NCBI GenBank assembly: GCA_010094045.1
Contig: ML986579.1
Coordinates: 994,206 to 1,058,205, forward strand
Reading direction: 5' to 3'
Length of the DNA: 64,000 nt
DNA from: Lojkania enalia
Lineage: Eukaryota; Ascomycota; Dothideomycetes; Pleosporales
Shown here one piece after another: positions 45,323 through 56,914 of the stretch. Below the pieces are notes generated by a model. The model was not told the DNA's origin, ran no database searches, and worked only from the letters and a program-made list of their open reading frames with translations. A program made the position numbers and the translations under genes. Within the stretch, counting starts at the first letter, position 1, and each line of letters starts with the position of its first letter.

Positions 45323-46185
45323 ATGGCCCCCAAGATCGCTATTGTCTATTACTCTATGTATGGCCACATCAAGCAATTAGTACGTTTTGGCCTCAAATTG
45401 CGCATATGGTTGTCAAGTTCGAGCTTGAATGCTCGTGCATTCCGTGCAATCAAATAGAAGACTGACGATCACATGCAGGCCGACGCTGAAAAGAAGGGCA
45501 TTGAGGAGGCCGGGGGAACCGCTAAGCTCTTCCAGTACGTATAGACTCAATTCCCCGAACCCGAGCCCTACCGGCATCACTTTTGCTCATACCAGTATCA
45601 CCTTCCCCCACTAACAATGTCTCAGGGTTGCCGAGACGCTTCCCGAAGAGGTCCTCAGCAAGATGTACGCACCACCGAAGCCTACCGACGTCGAAACTCT
45701 CACCGACCCCGAGGTTCTGCTCGAGTACGATGCTTTCCTCTTCGGCATCCCCACTCGTTACGGAAACTTCCCGGCACAGTTCAAGGCATTCTGGGACAAG
45801 ACTGGCAAACAGTGGGCCAGTGGTGGCTTCTGGGGTAAATATGCTGGTCTGTTCATATCGACCGGCACACAGGGCGGTGGCCAGGAGTCCACTGCTCTTG
45901 CTGCCATGTCCACACTTGCTCACCATGGCTTCATCTACGTCCCTCTAGGATACAAGCACACTTTTGGTAGGTCTAATCGTTCCCAAGGATCCGTGTATCA
46001 TATGGCTTACAAATACACTAGCCCTCCTCTCCGACTTATCCGAGGTTCGCGGTGGAAGTCCATGGGGTGCTGGCACCTTTGCGGCGGGCGACGGCTCGCG
46101 CCAGCCTTCCCAGAAGGAGATTGAGCTTGCCACGGCTCAGGGCAAGGCTTTCTATCAGACCGTCTCGAAGGTCAATTTCGCGTGA
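45323..46185 (+). CDS. WrbA/Pst2-type NAD(P)H:quinone oxidoreductase (flavodoxin-like, Alt a 7 family)
   Basis: Four exons, 45323-45379, 45479-45534, 45626-45966 and 46022-46185, give 205 residues, normal for the family. These FMN enzymes reduce quinones by two electrons and protect against oxidative stress; fungal members include the minor allergen Alt a 7. The protein starts [19 protein letters not shown] (flavin phosphate loop), continues [25 protein letters not shown], then [51 protein letters not shown] and [20 protein letters not shown], all family hallmarks around the FMN and active site. Introns are 99, 91 and 55 nt; each join restores a conserved segment (KQL-ADA, LFQ-VAE, TFA-LLS). 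Peroxisomal, plasma-membrane or cytosolic placement cannot be told from the sequence. Confidence 0.94.
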
Positions 46186-46515
46186 CTAGATGGCAGCGGG
46201 CAAAAGAATGAATTAGCACAAGCAACAGAAACACCAAAAATACAAAATGGGCAACAAACAACAACTCAGACTCAGACTCAACAGACATCAACAACGCCAC
46301 AGCAAAAGGAGCACAAAGACAAGGAGGGCCCATGTGGGCTACCGCCCAAGTGCTCAATCATGTAATTTCTTCAGTTAATTTCCCCTCTTCGAACAAGGTC
46401 TATATCATTTATGAATGAAAGTTACAAAATGTTCACAAATATTCTCCGACACTCTCTCACACAAGTGCCGTGTCTGTCCTTGGTTGTCGTTCCATCTATT
46501 CTTTGATCAAGCCCA

Positions 46516-46983
46516 CTACATGTCAGCAACCCATTCATCCGCAAAGAACTCAATAATCCCCGCCGCAACCTCAGCCCCAACCGCATTCTCCATCGCGCTC
46601 CTCTGCCCATCATCAACCGCAGCGCCCAGCGTAAGAAGCACAACCTCCCTCAAACTCCCCGCCACATCGCTTAGCCCGATCAACTGCTCGTTGCTAAGAC
46701 GTCCTGAACAGGTACAATACGGCAGGAGTTCTGTGGCTGCATTAGCGGCTACGTGGCTCTGTGGCCTAACTGTCGCGCGATTGGAAGCTGAGACTGGTCG
46801 TTGCGACCCCGCTACGATGGTCGAGAGGGTGGTGTTGGCAGGATGGAGACGCCCATGTGGGCCATCGAACTGTGGAAGGGGCATTCGGCACTGTTCATCT
46901 GCTAGATTGCTTTGGTCGCAATCAGCTAATGTGCTGCCTATCTTAGGGTTTGAAGGTGTGTCGGAAGACGACTGGGACAGCAT
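46516..46983 (-). CDS. Possible small protein, unknown function
   Basis: An uninterrupted frame of 155 codons between the quinone reductase and OPA3-like genes. The C-terminal half (HVAANAATELLPYCTCSG, LREVVLLTLGAAVDDGQRS, GIIEFFADEWVADM) has the alternating polar and hydrophobic pattern of helices, which supports a real protein; the N-terminal half is Ser/Pro-rich. It might be the last exon of a larger spliced gene or the C-terminus of a regulator. I do not recognise a family. Could be spurious. Confidence 0.4.
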   Translation of the reverse strand: MLSQSSSDTPSNPKIGSTLADCDQSNLADEQCRMPLPQFDGPHGRLHPANTTLSTIVAGSQRPVSASNRATVRPQSHVAANAATELLPYCTCSGRLSNEQLIGLSDVAGSLREVVLLTLGAAVDDGQRSAMENAVGAEVAAGIIEFFADEWVADM

Positions 46984-47801
46984 CGGGATCGTGAATATAG
47001 TGGCATTGGTGGAGTGGCGCGAGATTTGAGACTGAGTGTTCCAAAATTATCAGAGATGTGACTTCATGGTTGTGAGCGCCATGAGAGGACTACTGCATTG
47101 CGTGTTGTAGATTACGCTCACATTTGTGCGTTCTGGATCTGGGAGTGCTGAGTTCGAAATGGCTGGGCCCTGTTCACAGTGCTGAGTAGAGCGCATCCCT
47201 TGCAGAGGTGAGATAATTCGACGTGTCCAAACGATTGTAGAAGTGAACCTTGGAGAGGTTTCAAGGTGGGGTACATGAGTGTGGGTATTTAAATGAAGGC
47301 TGCTTAGCAACAATTATCTTTTTCGTATGTTATGAAGCAGAAAGGAAGGGACGACGGTCCGCCCTTCCCTGATAACTCCCCAAAATGGACGGATTTGATT
47401 CACATACAAAAGAAAGCCGAAACTAGCTTGAATATTAAAATTTCCAAGTGTGATCACCATTTCACTTCGGACGGGATGACATTGCTACAATGGTCTCCGT
47501 GTCTGATCCTGTCCTACTATTGGCCCCTGAACGATCGACTGCAGAGAGTAGAGCAGAAGTGCCTTAGCCCAGCTATATACGTAAAGACTGGACTGGAATG
47601 GTAGTGGATATGCCTAGTATTGCGGAGAGGGAAAGCAGAGAGTCTTATCCAGTATTTTCAACTCCGCAAGGGTATCATGAGGGGAGAAAATGTAAGTACA
47701 TTATCATTCAGCATCGAATCAGTACCATGTATAATACCGGCACAGATATCTTGGATATTTTATTTGGCTTGGGGGTTCGGGTATATTTCTCGTTCTGCCT
47801 G
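46984..47801. other. Intergenic region before the OPA3-like gene's 3' end
   Basis: About 0.8 kb with no recognisable gene or repeat; it would hold the promoter of the possible small protein on its left. Confidence 0.45.
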
Positions 47802-48570
47802 TTACCTCTCGGCTTGCTGCTGGCTTGGTAACTCTTTTGAGGGAGCCTGTGAGGTTTCTTCGCTTTTGCTCTCAGGTGGAACCTTCTCAACTGATTTGGA
47901 AGGCTCGGATTTGCCTTTCCAGAAACCCAACAACTTCCCAGTGCTCGTTTCCGCATTCCGGGCTTTGACATCTTCTAGCTCGGCGCGGACAGATTTCAGC
48001 TCTTGCTGTAGCTCCTCCAGATCTTCTCTGATATCGTCTCGCTGATTCTTCGCTTTCCTCCTTTGCCGCCACTGTTCGAACACAATAACCCCAATTCCCA
48101 CGGCGAATATAAATGTCTCCGCTGCAAAGTTGGCACCCATCTCAATCGCCTTTGCCTCAGATAGCGGCCGTATCCGCGGTTTGTGCGCTGCCTCCTTTTT
48201 CTTCCGTATCTCCTCTCGCTCCTTCGCTGTTAAGGCTTCTTCGGCCTTTGTCTCTGCCTCCGTTTTAACGGTGGGTATTTGCGACTTTTTACGAGCTGCC
48301 TCTGCAGCCGCAACCTCCTTGGCTATTTGTCGGTCGATGACTGCGGGATCTTGGAGCAGGCCAAGACGCATGCGCATATCGATCCGATGGAGGCCTTGTG
48401 CAAACCTAACGCAGAGTTTCCGAAACCGCTCGTGCTCGTGGGCATTTCTTTTTATCGCATTCTAAACAATTTTTAGCACATGGATTGCACGAGCATATTT
48501 GTGTACATACGGCCATTGGCTTTGCCAACGTCCTCACAAAGAGTGAGGTAATCTTTAATGTGAGAGACAT
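47802..48570 (-). CDS. OPA3-like mitochondrial protein
   Basis: Two exons, 48511-48570 and 47802-48461, give 239 residues. OPA3 proteins are small mitochondrial membrane-associated proteins; the human form is linked to optic atrophy. The N-terminus is typical: MSLTLKITSLFVRTLAKPMA joined across a 49-nt intron to NAIKRNAHEHERFRKLCVRF and AQGLHRIDMRMRLGLLQ. Later come KPRIRPLSEAKAIEMGANF and a hydrophobic segment AAETFIFAVGIGVIVFEQW (about residues 130-150), then a coiled coil (NQRDDIREDLEELQQELKSV). The last ~50 residues are low-complexity and fungal-specific. Exon 1 is only 60 nt and easily missed, but the join rebuilds the conserved start. Divergent from the polo kinase over 464 bp. Confidence 0.92.
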
Positions 48571-49034
48571 CTTGAGTCAAAACGAACGGAAGTATAGAGA
48601 AGTGAAGAAGGCGGGAAATCAGGAGTTGAGCTGCCACCCGCTATTCATTGCAGCTCTAAAAAGCCTAGAAATAAGTATTTACACCATGGGGAAGTCTCTG
48701 GAAGTGCAGGTTGTGACAGAAGCTGAGGCTGCCTTCGGGAGCCCGGCTGACTTAGCGACTAACCGCATTAGGCATAATCATAACAATTCCACTCTCTAAA
48801 GGTTCCCTTTCAAGGACCCAACCCTCTTATTAGATGCTCTATATCGGCACATGAACAATATATTCTTTACAAAGAGAGTTGTTGTGCGCTCCGTTCATCG
48901 TCTCTGGGCACCTGTGGAGACTGACAGGGGGTGCGCCTTGGCTTCCGAGGTCCCCTTGCCAACATAGGCGAGTTGTTTGTTTTCGATTAGAACTTCATCA
49001 CCATCTCTCACATATCTCGACATTCGACCACCCA
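48571..49034. promoter_or_regulatory. Divergent promoter region of OPA3-like gene and polo kinase
   Basis: 464 bp between start codons. No consensus element recognised. Confidence 0.5.
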
Positions 49035-51774
49035 ATGTCTGCCCCTTCAATCCACGCCGATGCCCCACCGGAGGTGGTGTGTGATCCAGAAGGCTTGCAG
49101 TATGAGACCGGACCGCAGTTGGGTAAAGGTGGCTTTGCCATCTGCCATCGTGCAAAGCTGCTAGGGCACGAGCATCTCGGTAGCAACACAGTCGCTTTGA
49201 AGATCGTCAAGTCAAAGATGGAGCCAGCGAAGCTGGCACAAAAGGTCGAATTAATTGGCACGATTATTATTCAACTTGTTGCTGACCTTCCGCAGTTTGT
49301 GACAGAATTACAGATTCATTCTAAGCTAGCCCATCCGAATATTGTCGAGTTTTACCGCGCATTCTCTTTTCGCTCGAGCACCTACGTCGTACTAGAGCTA
49401 TGCGAAAATGGTTCTCTTGCCGATGCTATCAAGAAACGAAGATATTTTACTATGCCTGAAATACGAAGGTTCATGATCCAGACTTGCGGAGCCATTAAAT
49501 ATCTCCACCAGCGGAACATTGTCCACCGGGACCTGAAAACAGGGAACCTTTTCTTAGATGAAAATATGAACATTAAGGTTGGAGACTTCGGGCTTGCGGC
49601 GCTGCTTGTCTCACAAAATGATTTTGGTGCCATCCGTCGAACAACTATGTGCGGAACGCCCAACTACCTTGCGCCGGAAGTTTTGGAGAAGACTGGGAGA
49701 GGTCATGACGAGAAGGTAGACTTGTGGGCAATCGGGATTATGATGTGAGGACCTTATCAAGTGTCCCCAAAGGACATGCTAATTGGTCTAGGTACACATT
49801 AGCCGTGGGCAGAGCGCCCTTTCATGCCCCAAAACGAGAAGACATCTACAGGAAGTTGAAAGCTCGAGAATACTCATGGCCAGCTCTTGAAAAGTTCTCC
49901 AACGAGATCACGGATGATCTAAAAGATATTGTTTCTTGTTTGCTTGTTGCCGAGGACGACCGCCCATCACCAGACCACATTGTGGGTCATCCATTTTTTA
50001 AGTTGGGTTACATTCCGTTGCAGCTTGATAGCAGCTGCGCCGCTCGTGTACCGAAGTGGTCAAATATACACCCGCCTAGTGCTTCAACGATTAAGCGAGG
50101 ATACACTGAGGAATGGTTCACGCTGTGCAAAACCTCAGGGGTTGGCGAGTATGAGGAAGGAAAGGCATTTGGTGCTTATGGAAGTAGAAGGAATAAGACT
50201 GTCGCAAGAGATTGTCAAAAGGAGATTGAATCAGGAAAACAACCTAATATCCCTTTCCCTAAGGACACTGTATACTTGCCGTTCCCGGAACGGATCCACT
50301 GGCCGTTCCAGGCAGTTGGGGGGCTGAGTGACATTACTGAGGAAAAGGAGTCGTCATCGGAAGGGCAAGCTCTAGTCGAGACAACCGGAAATGACCGCAC
50401 CAAAGGACGCCTACCTCGCAATACAAGGAAACCGGATGTCTTGCCAACTCTCAAAGAAAACACAGAGCCAATCCGAGACATTGAACCTGTGAGAAAGTTG
50501 GTCGATAAACAGCCCACGCGCATGAGGACTGTTCGAAAGATTTCCAACCCAGACAAAGTTACAGCAGCTACCGCTGTGACAGTTCCCATACGCGTGCCTA
50601 AGAATTTTCGGGGTGTTCAAAGGACGAAGTCAGCCGCGGAGGAACAAGAAGAACCCCCTCGATTGACTCAGCCGCTACGCATAAAGAAATCTGCATCTAG
50701 AACAACCGAAAAAAAGGTGCCATCATCGATACAAGCGCCCACGATTAAGTCAGCACGCCCGGTCCGAGCCTTGGGTCCAGCATTTCCTTCAACAGAACCT
50801 ATCTTAGTATTGGCGCGGCTACATAATTTAAGAGATAATGTAACCCGGGCCCTGCAAAGGAAGCCTTCCAACTCCAGGCGAGAAAAACCACCCCAACTCC
50901 CCTTTGTGGCAAAATGGGTTGACTACAGCCGAAAATTTGGCGTGGGGTATGTGCTTGAGGATGGCGGCGTAGGATATATCGCAACAGCAAACGACAAGAA
51001 TCCTTACACAATTGCCTTCTGTCACGATGGGTATAGGCATCTCAGCCACTTCCTGAAAGATCCAAAGTACATAGAACACATCCCGCTTGAATACTATGCG
51101 GATACGACAGGAGAAAAGGGTATATCCCCTATCGAAGTAACTGACAATGAGCGCCGAACAAGCATTCAGGTGGTATGGGGTAAATTTGGAAGGTATATGT
51201 GCAACAACTTGGGTATCGACAGTCGAGATAGAAGTAAAGAGTCGCCCCATGTCAACTTCGTAAAATTTTACCAGCGCGTAGGTAGCGTAGGTATCTGGGG
51301 ATTCCTTGATGGCTCTTTTCAAGTAAGTAATACAAGGCAACATCTAGTCGATTGTATCTAACAATATTCGCCTAGTTCAATTTCCCTGACCACACAAAGC
51401 TGGTCCTTTCATCGGATGCAGGATACTGCAATTTCGTCTGTCTCTCGCTTGAGGCTGTTGCCCATCTAAAGAAGTCGGGTGCAGTTGATTGGAAGTCGGT
51501 TAGGGAACGTGAGAATCTGCATGGCTCACTTCAGCAACTGCTGTATGGATCTGCAGACAAGGCAGATGCCTACAAAGACATTACTGAGGGTAACCATCTT
51601 CGTGCTAAACTAGAATTCATCGAGACCATCGTCGATGGCTGGATTGTGGGCGGTGGCCTCGGTTGTCTGACCCCAATCGACTCCTTTTCCTGGACAGGCC
51701 CTCAATTGGAAGACTCGAGGAAGAATGAATGGGCCTCTGTTGGACGATTCGGTGGCGATGTTTTCTGGCCTTGA
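49035..51774 (+). CDS. cdc5: Polo-like kinase (Cdc5/PlkA family)
   Basis: Four exons, 49035-49244, 49296-49744, 49792-51322 and 51376-51774, give 862 residues. Polo kinases drive mitotic entry, spindle function and exit. Kinase motifs, in order: GKGGFAICHRA (P-loop), VALKIVKSKM (ATP lysine), VTELQIHSKL, VHRDLKTGNLFLD, GDFGLAALL, RRTTMCGTPNYLAPEVLEK (T-loop). A basic, Ser/Thr-rich linker follows (about 320-585). Polo box 1 begins FVAKWVDYSRKFGVGYVL with the conserved Trp595; polo box 2 begins FNFPDHTKLVL with the His736-x-Lys738 phosphopeptide pincer. Intron 1 is 51 nt without a stop, so retention would insert 17 residues between the ATP lysine strand and helix C; splicing it restores LAQK-FVTELQIHSK. 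Introns 2 and 3 (47 and 53 nt) rejoin GIMMYTLAVG and GSFQFNFPDH. Confidence 0.93.
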
Positions 51775-52976
51775 ATTATTCACTTGAACTTTGAGCGAAG
51801 AAGCGAGGCGTTTTGGGTGTGAGCGATATTCATATTTGGGCATTAACATGGCGCCTCTGCTGACTTTTGAATGATTTTTGGCTTAATGTCTTTCTTTCTT
51901 GAGAGTCCTGATAAGGAGTCTGGGGCGCTCGTTCACGGCGGTTAGCATATTTCTGCTTCGCTTGCCACCTGCATAGGAGAATGAAATCACGGCATTTAAA
52001 ATAATTGCGCTGGTGACTTATAGAATGCACTACATTGGGTTGAAATGACGTTATTCAACTTTCTTCTATTGATTTCCTAATAGCAACTATTGGGACTGAA
52101 GCCTCGGTTGAGGTAATGCATACCAAACTTTGATGAAGCTTATGTACTAGCTTCGCCACCCGATTGGCTCAACAGAAACAACCTTGAGAGTAAGCTCAAT
52201 TGTCTATGATCGACAGCTCTTGTCATCATACCCTTTTTGGAATGTTGGTTCATCAGTGAAATATTACTTTGATATTCCCCTCAACAGGAAATATCTCCTG
52301 GGTGATTGGTTCCTAGATGTTAGCGGCGGTCTCAAGCGACCGGGTTAATTAAATAGTAGTGAGAAATATCCGTGCCTCAAGAGGGGAAAGCTCCTAAGTC
52401 GCTTCAAATGCGACCTTCGAATTCGAAGTCAGTTTTACCTATAGATGAGGAAGATAATTATAATATGTGTTCCGTGGGTCGAAGAGGGGTGGCAATGGGA
52501 ACCTCTTGGCTTTTGTGTCCATGCCTTAGACTGCTTGCCTCTTAAATACTACATTAGGAAGTCTTGACTTAAAACATCTGAGGCTTCGGATTCGCAACAA
52601 GATAATCGGAGGTGTGGAGAATTGTTCAATACGAGCGTTTCTTTGAGGTATTGGCCAGGGGAAAAATCAAGACAATGGCTGATCATGTAAGGCTCGATGA
52701 GCGGTGTAAATTGATGTTTAGAGAGGTTATTTCTGTTGATGCTGTGACTATGCATTGTGAGAAAATGTGAGCTGAATGAGTGATATGACCGCTTTTGAGA
52801 CGAAGTGTCATGAAATGATGGCTTTGGCCGTGTGTATGGTGGTGATTCAACAACTTGTGAACTTACCGTTAGAGTTGGCATGTATTGTGAGACGACGCAG
52901 AGGAAAAATATAACCATAAACTGAGAGGCAACAGAATGTGTCATGGTGTCTCTTTGGATTTCAATTGCGACTTCCA
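51775..52976. other. Intergenic region between convergent polo kinase and rhodanese genes
   Basis: About 1.2 kb. A minus-strand frame at 52549-52995 overlaps the 3' end of the rhodanese gene in another frame and has no domain. I see no gene or repeat. Confidence 0.5.
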
Positions 52977-53527
52977 TTAATTGAATTGTGCCCAATACTT
53001 TGCTTCGTATGCATCCATATTCTCGATGTAGTTTTCTCCACCCTTAACCCAGCCCTTGATGCCGCCAGCCAGTGTCAATGACTGCATGATTGTATCACCC
53101 TTTTCGGCGAGATAATCTGCAAACCAGCCCGAGCAACGCGGTCCCCTGCCGTTCGAGGCTCCTGTAAATAATCTCAGCTAAGATAGATATGGCGAAATGA
53201 AAAAAGTCATGCCATTGTGTCTTCGTGCCACGTATTGACTATGCTGACCACGGTCTACTACTTACCACAATAGAATGCGACCTGCTTGACGCCGGCCCTC
53301 TTGCATAGGTCGTATAGAACGGCTCGATTCAAGTAGAAGCTGTGTGCCGGCAAATTCAGGCTTCCCTTGATGGATCCACCCTCGAAATCGGTACGTCGGA
53401 CATCGATTAGCAATAAGTCCGGGGATGCAATAGATGATAGGACGATATCGCGTGGTATAAGCGCAGCTGTGTGACGGGGAGCAGGGAAGGCGTCCCACCA
53501 GTTTGGTTGCTTCGCCGGCTCTGTCAT
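52977..53527 (-). CDS. Rhodanese-fold phosphatase/arsenate-reductase-like protein
   Basis: Two exons, 53266-53527 and 52977-53161, give 148 residues. Single rhodanese domain of the Cdc25/Acr2 type, which includes fungal arsenate reductases and small tyrosine phosphatases. Visible: LIPRDIVLSSIASPDLLLIDVRRTDFEGG (CH2A-like start), IKGSLNLPAHSFYL, then the active-site loop FYCGASNGRGPRCSGWFADYL with Cys-x5-Arg, and SLTLAGGIKGWV near the end. The 104-nt intron splits the Gly codon immediately after the catalytic Cys. The ATG at 53527 (MTEPAKQPNWWDAFPAPR) is preferred; the frame continues upstream without another ATG. Whether it acts on arsenate or phosphotyrosine cannot be told. Divergent from ERO1. 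Confidence 0.88.
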
Positions 53528-54339
53528 AACGGACGAAAAAGCAGATGCGGGGAGGGATATGGATCTTTGCACGAGCAGCACGCTACCACAAATGGTTGAA
53601 TGGGTATGGACCTTGAGATCCGATAGGCCTGACTACCACTCGCTGGAGTTGAGCAGGGCTTTGGCGTAGGCTCTGCCCTAGAGCAAGTCGGACTAGCCCT
53701 CTTTGCTCAAGGGAAACAAGGATTACAAACCACACTGTCGTAAAGAACACTTGTCCTTGCTCGTGAAACATGAACTGGGACGATTCAAATCGTTGAATGA
53801 GCTGATGTCCACGAGATTTCTTCAGCCCTACGCAGTGACATACCGCTTGTCCTAGAAATAGACCCCTGGAGAGCCACAGACGCCACTTGCACCGCCACCT
53901 GGTGAGGCCACCTTTCCGACTCCCAAAGCATCTTCCGATCGCAGCGTGATTACAATTCCAGGAATATTTCGGAAAACTTAACATTAATCTAATCCCCCCC
54001 CAGTGCCCACCCGACGGCCGCCCACCGCCCTTCGGCAGTCCGTCTTGTCCCTTCATTTATTGCGCCCAGTCCTTTGATTACTCTCTTTCTCAATAAGGAC
54101 TGACGCCACGTTCCGACCAACTTCTGACCACTTTCGTGTTTCAATACAATCTGGCTTCTTTGTGCCCCGCCTCGATCAATAAGCCCGGCATTTCGGGGCG
54201 GATCATATATAGCTCTTTGGGCCGCTGCAACTGTAAGTGCTAGGATTCCCCGCGCCAGAGGACTGTGGTTGCTACGCTTCGCAGACAATTGACTGACTTG
54301 GAGACTTTGAACTAGGAGATTTGCCGGCTTCAGCAAGCC
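53528..54339. promoter_or_regulatory. Divergent intergenic region of rhodanese gene and ERO1
   Basis: About 0.8 kb for two promoters, with a C8 run near 53995. An unfolded-protein-response element would be expected for ERO1 but I could not point to one with confidence. Confidence 0.45.
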
Positions 54340-56300
54340 ATGCGGACAGCAGCGCAGGTGTTCTACCTGGCAGTGTTCTCGCTGCTGGGTAGTTTGCATG
54401 CCGCCAGCCATGCCATTCCCTCCAAGTCGAAGACTCCACCTCCAAACGTCTGCGAAGTAAGCAATGGTTCTTCCTGCGCATCGGCGCCCGTTGAAAGCCA
54501 GAGACCTAAGTATACAATACAGTTTGAGCCGGGAGCTATAGTGTCAGACGCATGCGCCAGCTACAATACCCTCGAACTATTGAACGAAGCGATACACCCC
54601 TACCTTCACTCTATCACCCAGAACACCGACTTCTTTTCACATTACCGATTGAATCTTTTTAACAAAAAGTGTCCATTTTGGAGTGATGAAAATGGAATGT
54701 GTGGAAATGTGGCATGTGCGGTGAACACTCTGGAGAACGAGGACGACATACCACTGGTTTGGAGGGCAAAGGAGCTCGGGAAACTTGAGGGCCCAACGGC
54801 AACACACCCGGGGAAGAAACAGCAAAAAGAGAGGAAGCAACGGCCGCTACAGGGTAGCCTAGGCGCCAACGTCGACGAGAGCTGCGTAGTAGAATACGAC
54901 GACGAGTGTGACGATCGCGACTATTGTGTGCCAGAAGACGAGTCGGCTTCCGCGAAGGGCGACTACGTATCTCTGGTTGATAACCCAGAACGCTTCACGG
55001 GCTACGCTGGAATCGGAGCCAACCAGGTCTGGGAAGCCATCTACCGCGAAAACTGCTTCAGCAAGCCCCCGAAGAACGACAAATCTAGCTTCCAGACTTC
55101 TCCCTTCGGCGGCTTAGAAAACCCGCAGCATATGCAAGCAGCGAATGAGCTGCGCAGGGTCATGAAGTCGCAAGGATATCAACAAGGCCTACAGTCGGCT
55201 ATCGCGAAGGGGACCGCAACGGCACGTCTTGACCCCGTTGAGTTTGATGACACATGTCTCGAGAAACGTGTCTTCTACCGTGTTGTCTCCGGCATGCACG
55301 CTTCCATCTCGACCCATCTCTGCTGGGAGCACCTAAACCAGACAACCGGACAATGGTCTCCCAACCTTGCCTGTTATGAGCACCGCCTTCACAAATTTCC
55401 CGGCCGCATCTCAAATATTTACTTCAACTACGCTCTCATTCTTCGTGCCGTTGGCAAAATAAAGAAACACATCCAAGACTACTCTTTCTGTTCCGAGGAC
55501 CCGGAACAAGATGACCGCACGAAATCAATGGTGCTTCGCCTCGCCTCCGCCATCCCGTCCGGTCCCGACATCTTCGATGAAACAGTCATGTTCCAGGACC
55601 CGGACACCGTCGCCCTCAAAGAGGATTTTCGCAACCGATTTCGGAACGTGAGTAGGATCATGGACTGTGTCGGATGCGATAAGTGCCGGCTATGGGGAAA
55701 AGTACAGACGAACGGATACGGCACCGCCCTAAAAGTCCTCTTTGAATTCGACGAAAACGATTCTTCCAACGACCCCCCACTTCGTCGTACCGAGCTAGTC
55801 GCCCTACTCAACACCATGGATCGCCTCTCACACTCTCTTTCCGCGATCAAAGAATTCCGCCGCATGCTCGACGAGCGTGATGGCAATCCTCGCCCAGCGG
55901 GTCCTGACAAACCGGCCGAATCCGAAGTGCTCAAGACCACCAAACTTCTGCTTGAGAGCTCGGAGGGAGAGGGTGACGACGGCATGCCCGACTTCACGCG
56001 CAATTGGAACCCGGAGAATATGACGATTATGGAGGAGTTTTGGGCCGAGTTCGATCTCGTTACTAGGGCCTTAGTCTACGTGTTGAAGAGTTGGGCGGCG
56101 TTGCCGGGGAAATTGTAAGTGGACACTTACTCACGGAACATCTACCTCAGCCGTCGAATGTATAAAGAAATTGTGCTAACGAACTCGACAGTATCCGGAT
56201 CATCATTTGGGAAAGCGGCAGGCTCTGGGACTACTATCTCGGCCTCCCCGTCCCGCCTCGCGGCTGGGAGATCCGGATCCCTGGCCACGACGAGCTTTAA
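54340..56300 (+). CDS. ero1: ERO1, ER oxidoreductin
   Basis: Two exons, 54340-56114 and 56192-56300, give 627 residues. ERO1 oxidises protein disulfide isomerase with FAD and oxygen to drive disulfide formation in the ER lumen. Residues 1-24 are a signal peptide (FYLAVFSLLGSLHAASHA). The shuttle pair is Cys121-x4-Cys126 (GMCGNVAC), preceded by LNLFNKKCPFW; FAD-site motifs ERFTGYAGIGANQVWEAIY and SGMHASISTHLCWEHL follow; the inner active site is CVGCDKCRLWGK with Cys446 and Cys449. A charged insert (about 145-175, KKQQKERKQRP) is poorly conserved. The 77-nt intron joins LPGK to FIRIIIWESGRLWDYYLGLP and the protein ends GHDEL, a canonical fungal ER-retrieval signal, only seen once the last exon is added. 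Confidence 0.94.
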
Positions 56301-56914
56301 CGCTTCCTTCTCTGTCCATGATTATATTTCTTTTTTTTTTTTGGGAGATCTTTCGCTATATATATATATATATATATGGTTGGCTTTTACCTGCTACCTA
56401 TCTCCGATATCTCCGATTGATGCATAGCTTTGGCGCTTGGGTTAGTATATACTATGTTAGCATGGGGTTGGCGTTTCTAGAATACAACATACTTTTTTTT
56501 TTTTCCGGATGGAAAATCGGAATGTGGAATAGTAGTGCGTTCCTGTGGATACTATGTATGGTTGCGTATGTTGATCGTGTATTGTGCAGGCTCTGATCTA
56601 CGGTGAAACTGCAAAGGATGAATAGTAGGTACTGACTACTATCAAGCCTTTAAGCAATCTCTATTCAACAAGTAGAATGCGTCAGATGCGGTATTCAGTA
56701 CGCAGTTCATCATTTGTAAAATTATACCATACTACAACACCTAACTTAAGCATAATAAACACTTGAAAAAAAAGGCCAATAATCTTCTATTTTATACATT
56801 TAGAAGTGGAAATAATCCGGTACAGAACGAGCTCTCAGCTACCCAAAAACACAGAATCTACATCCAGGCCACCGTCTCTTAAACAGCACCGCTCTATCAA
56901 ACCTCACAGATCCC
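56301..56914. other. Intergenic region between convergent ERO1 and AlaRS
   Basis: About 600 bp, AT-rich, with T12 runs at 56331-56342 and 56493-56504 and a (TA)10 repeat at 56357-56377. Presumed 3' untranslated sequence of both genes. Confidence 0.65.
56357..56377 (+). repeat. (TA)n microsatellite
   Basis: About ten TA units in the ERO1 3' flank, next to a T12 run. Confidence 0.9.

Noticed and set aside
52549..52995. 148-codon minus-strand frame
   Set aside because: Overlaps the 3' end of the rhodanese gene in another frame, low complexity, no domain.
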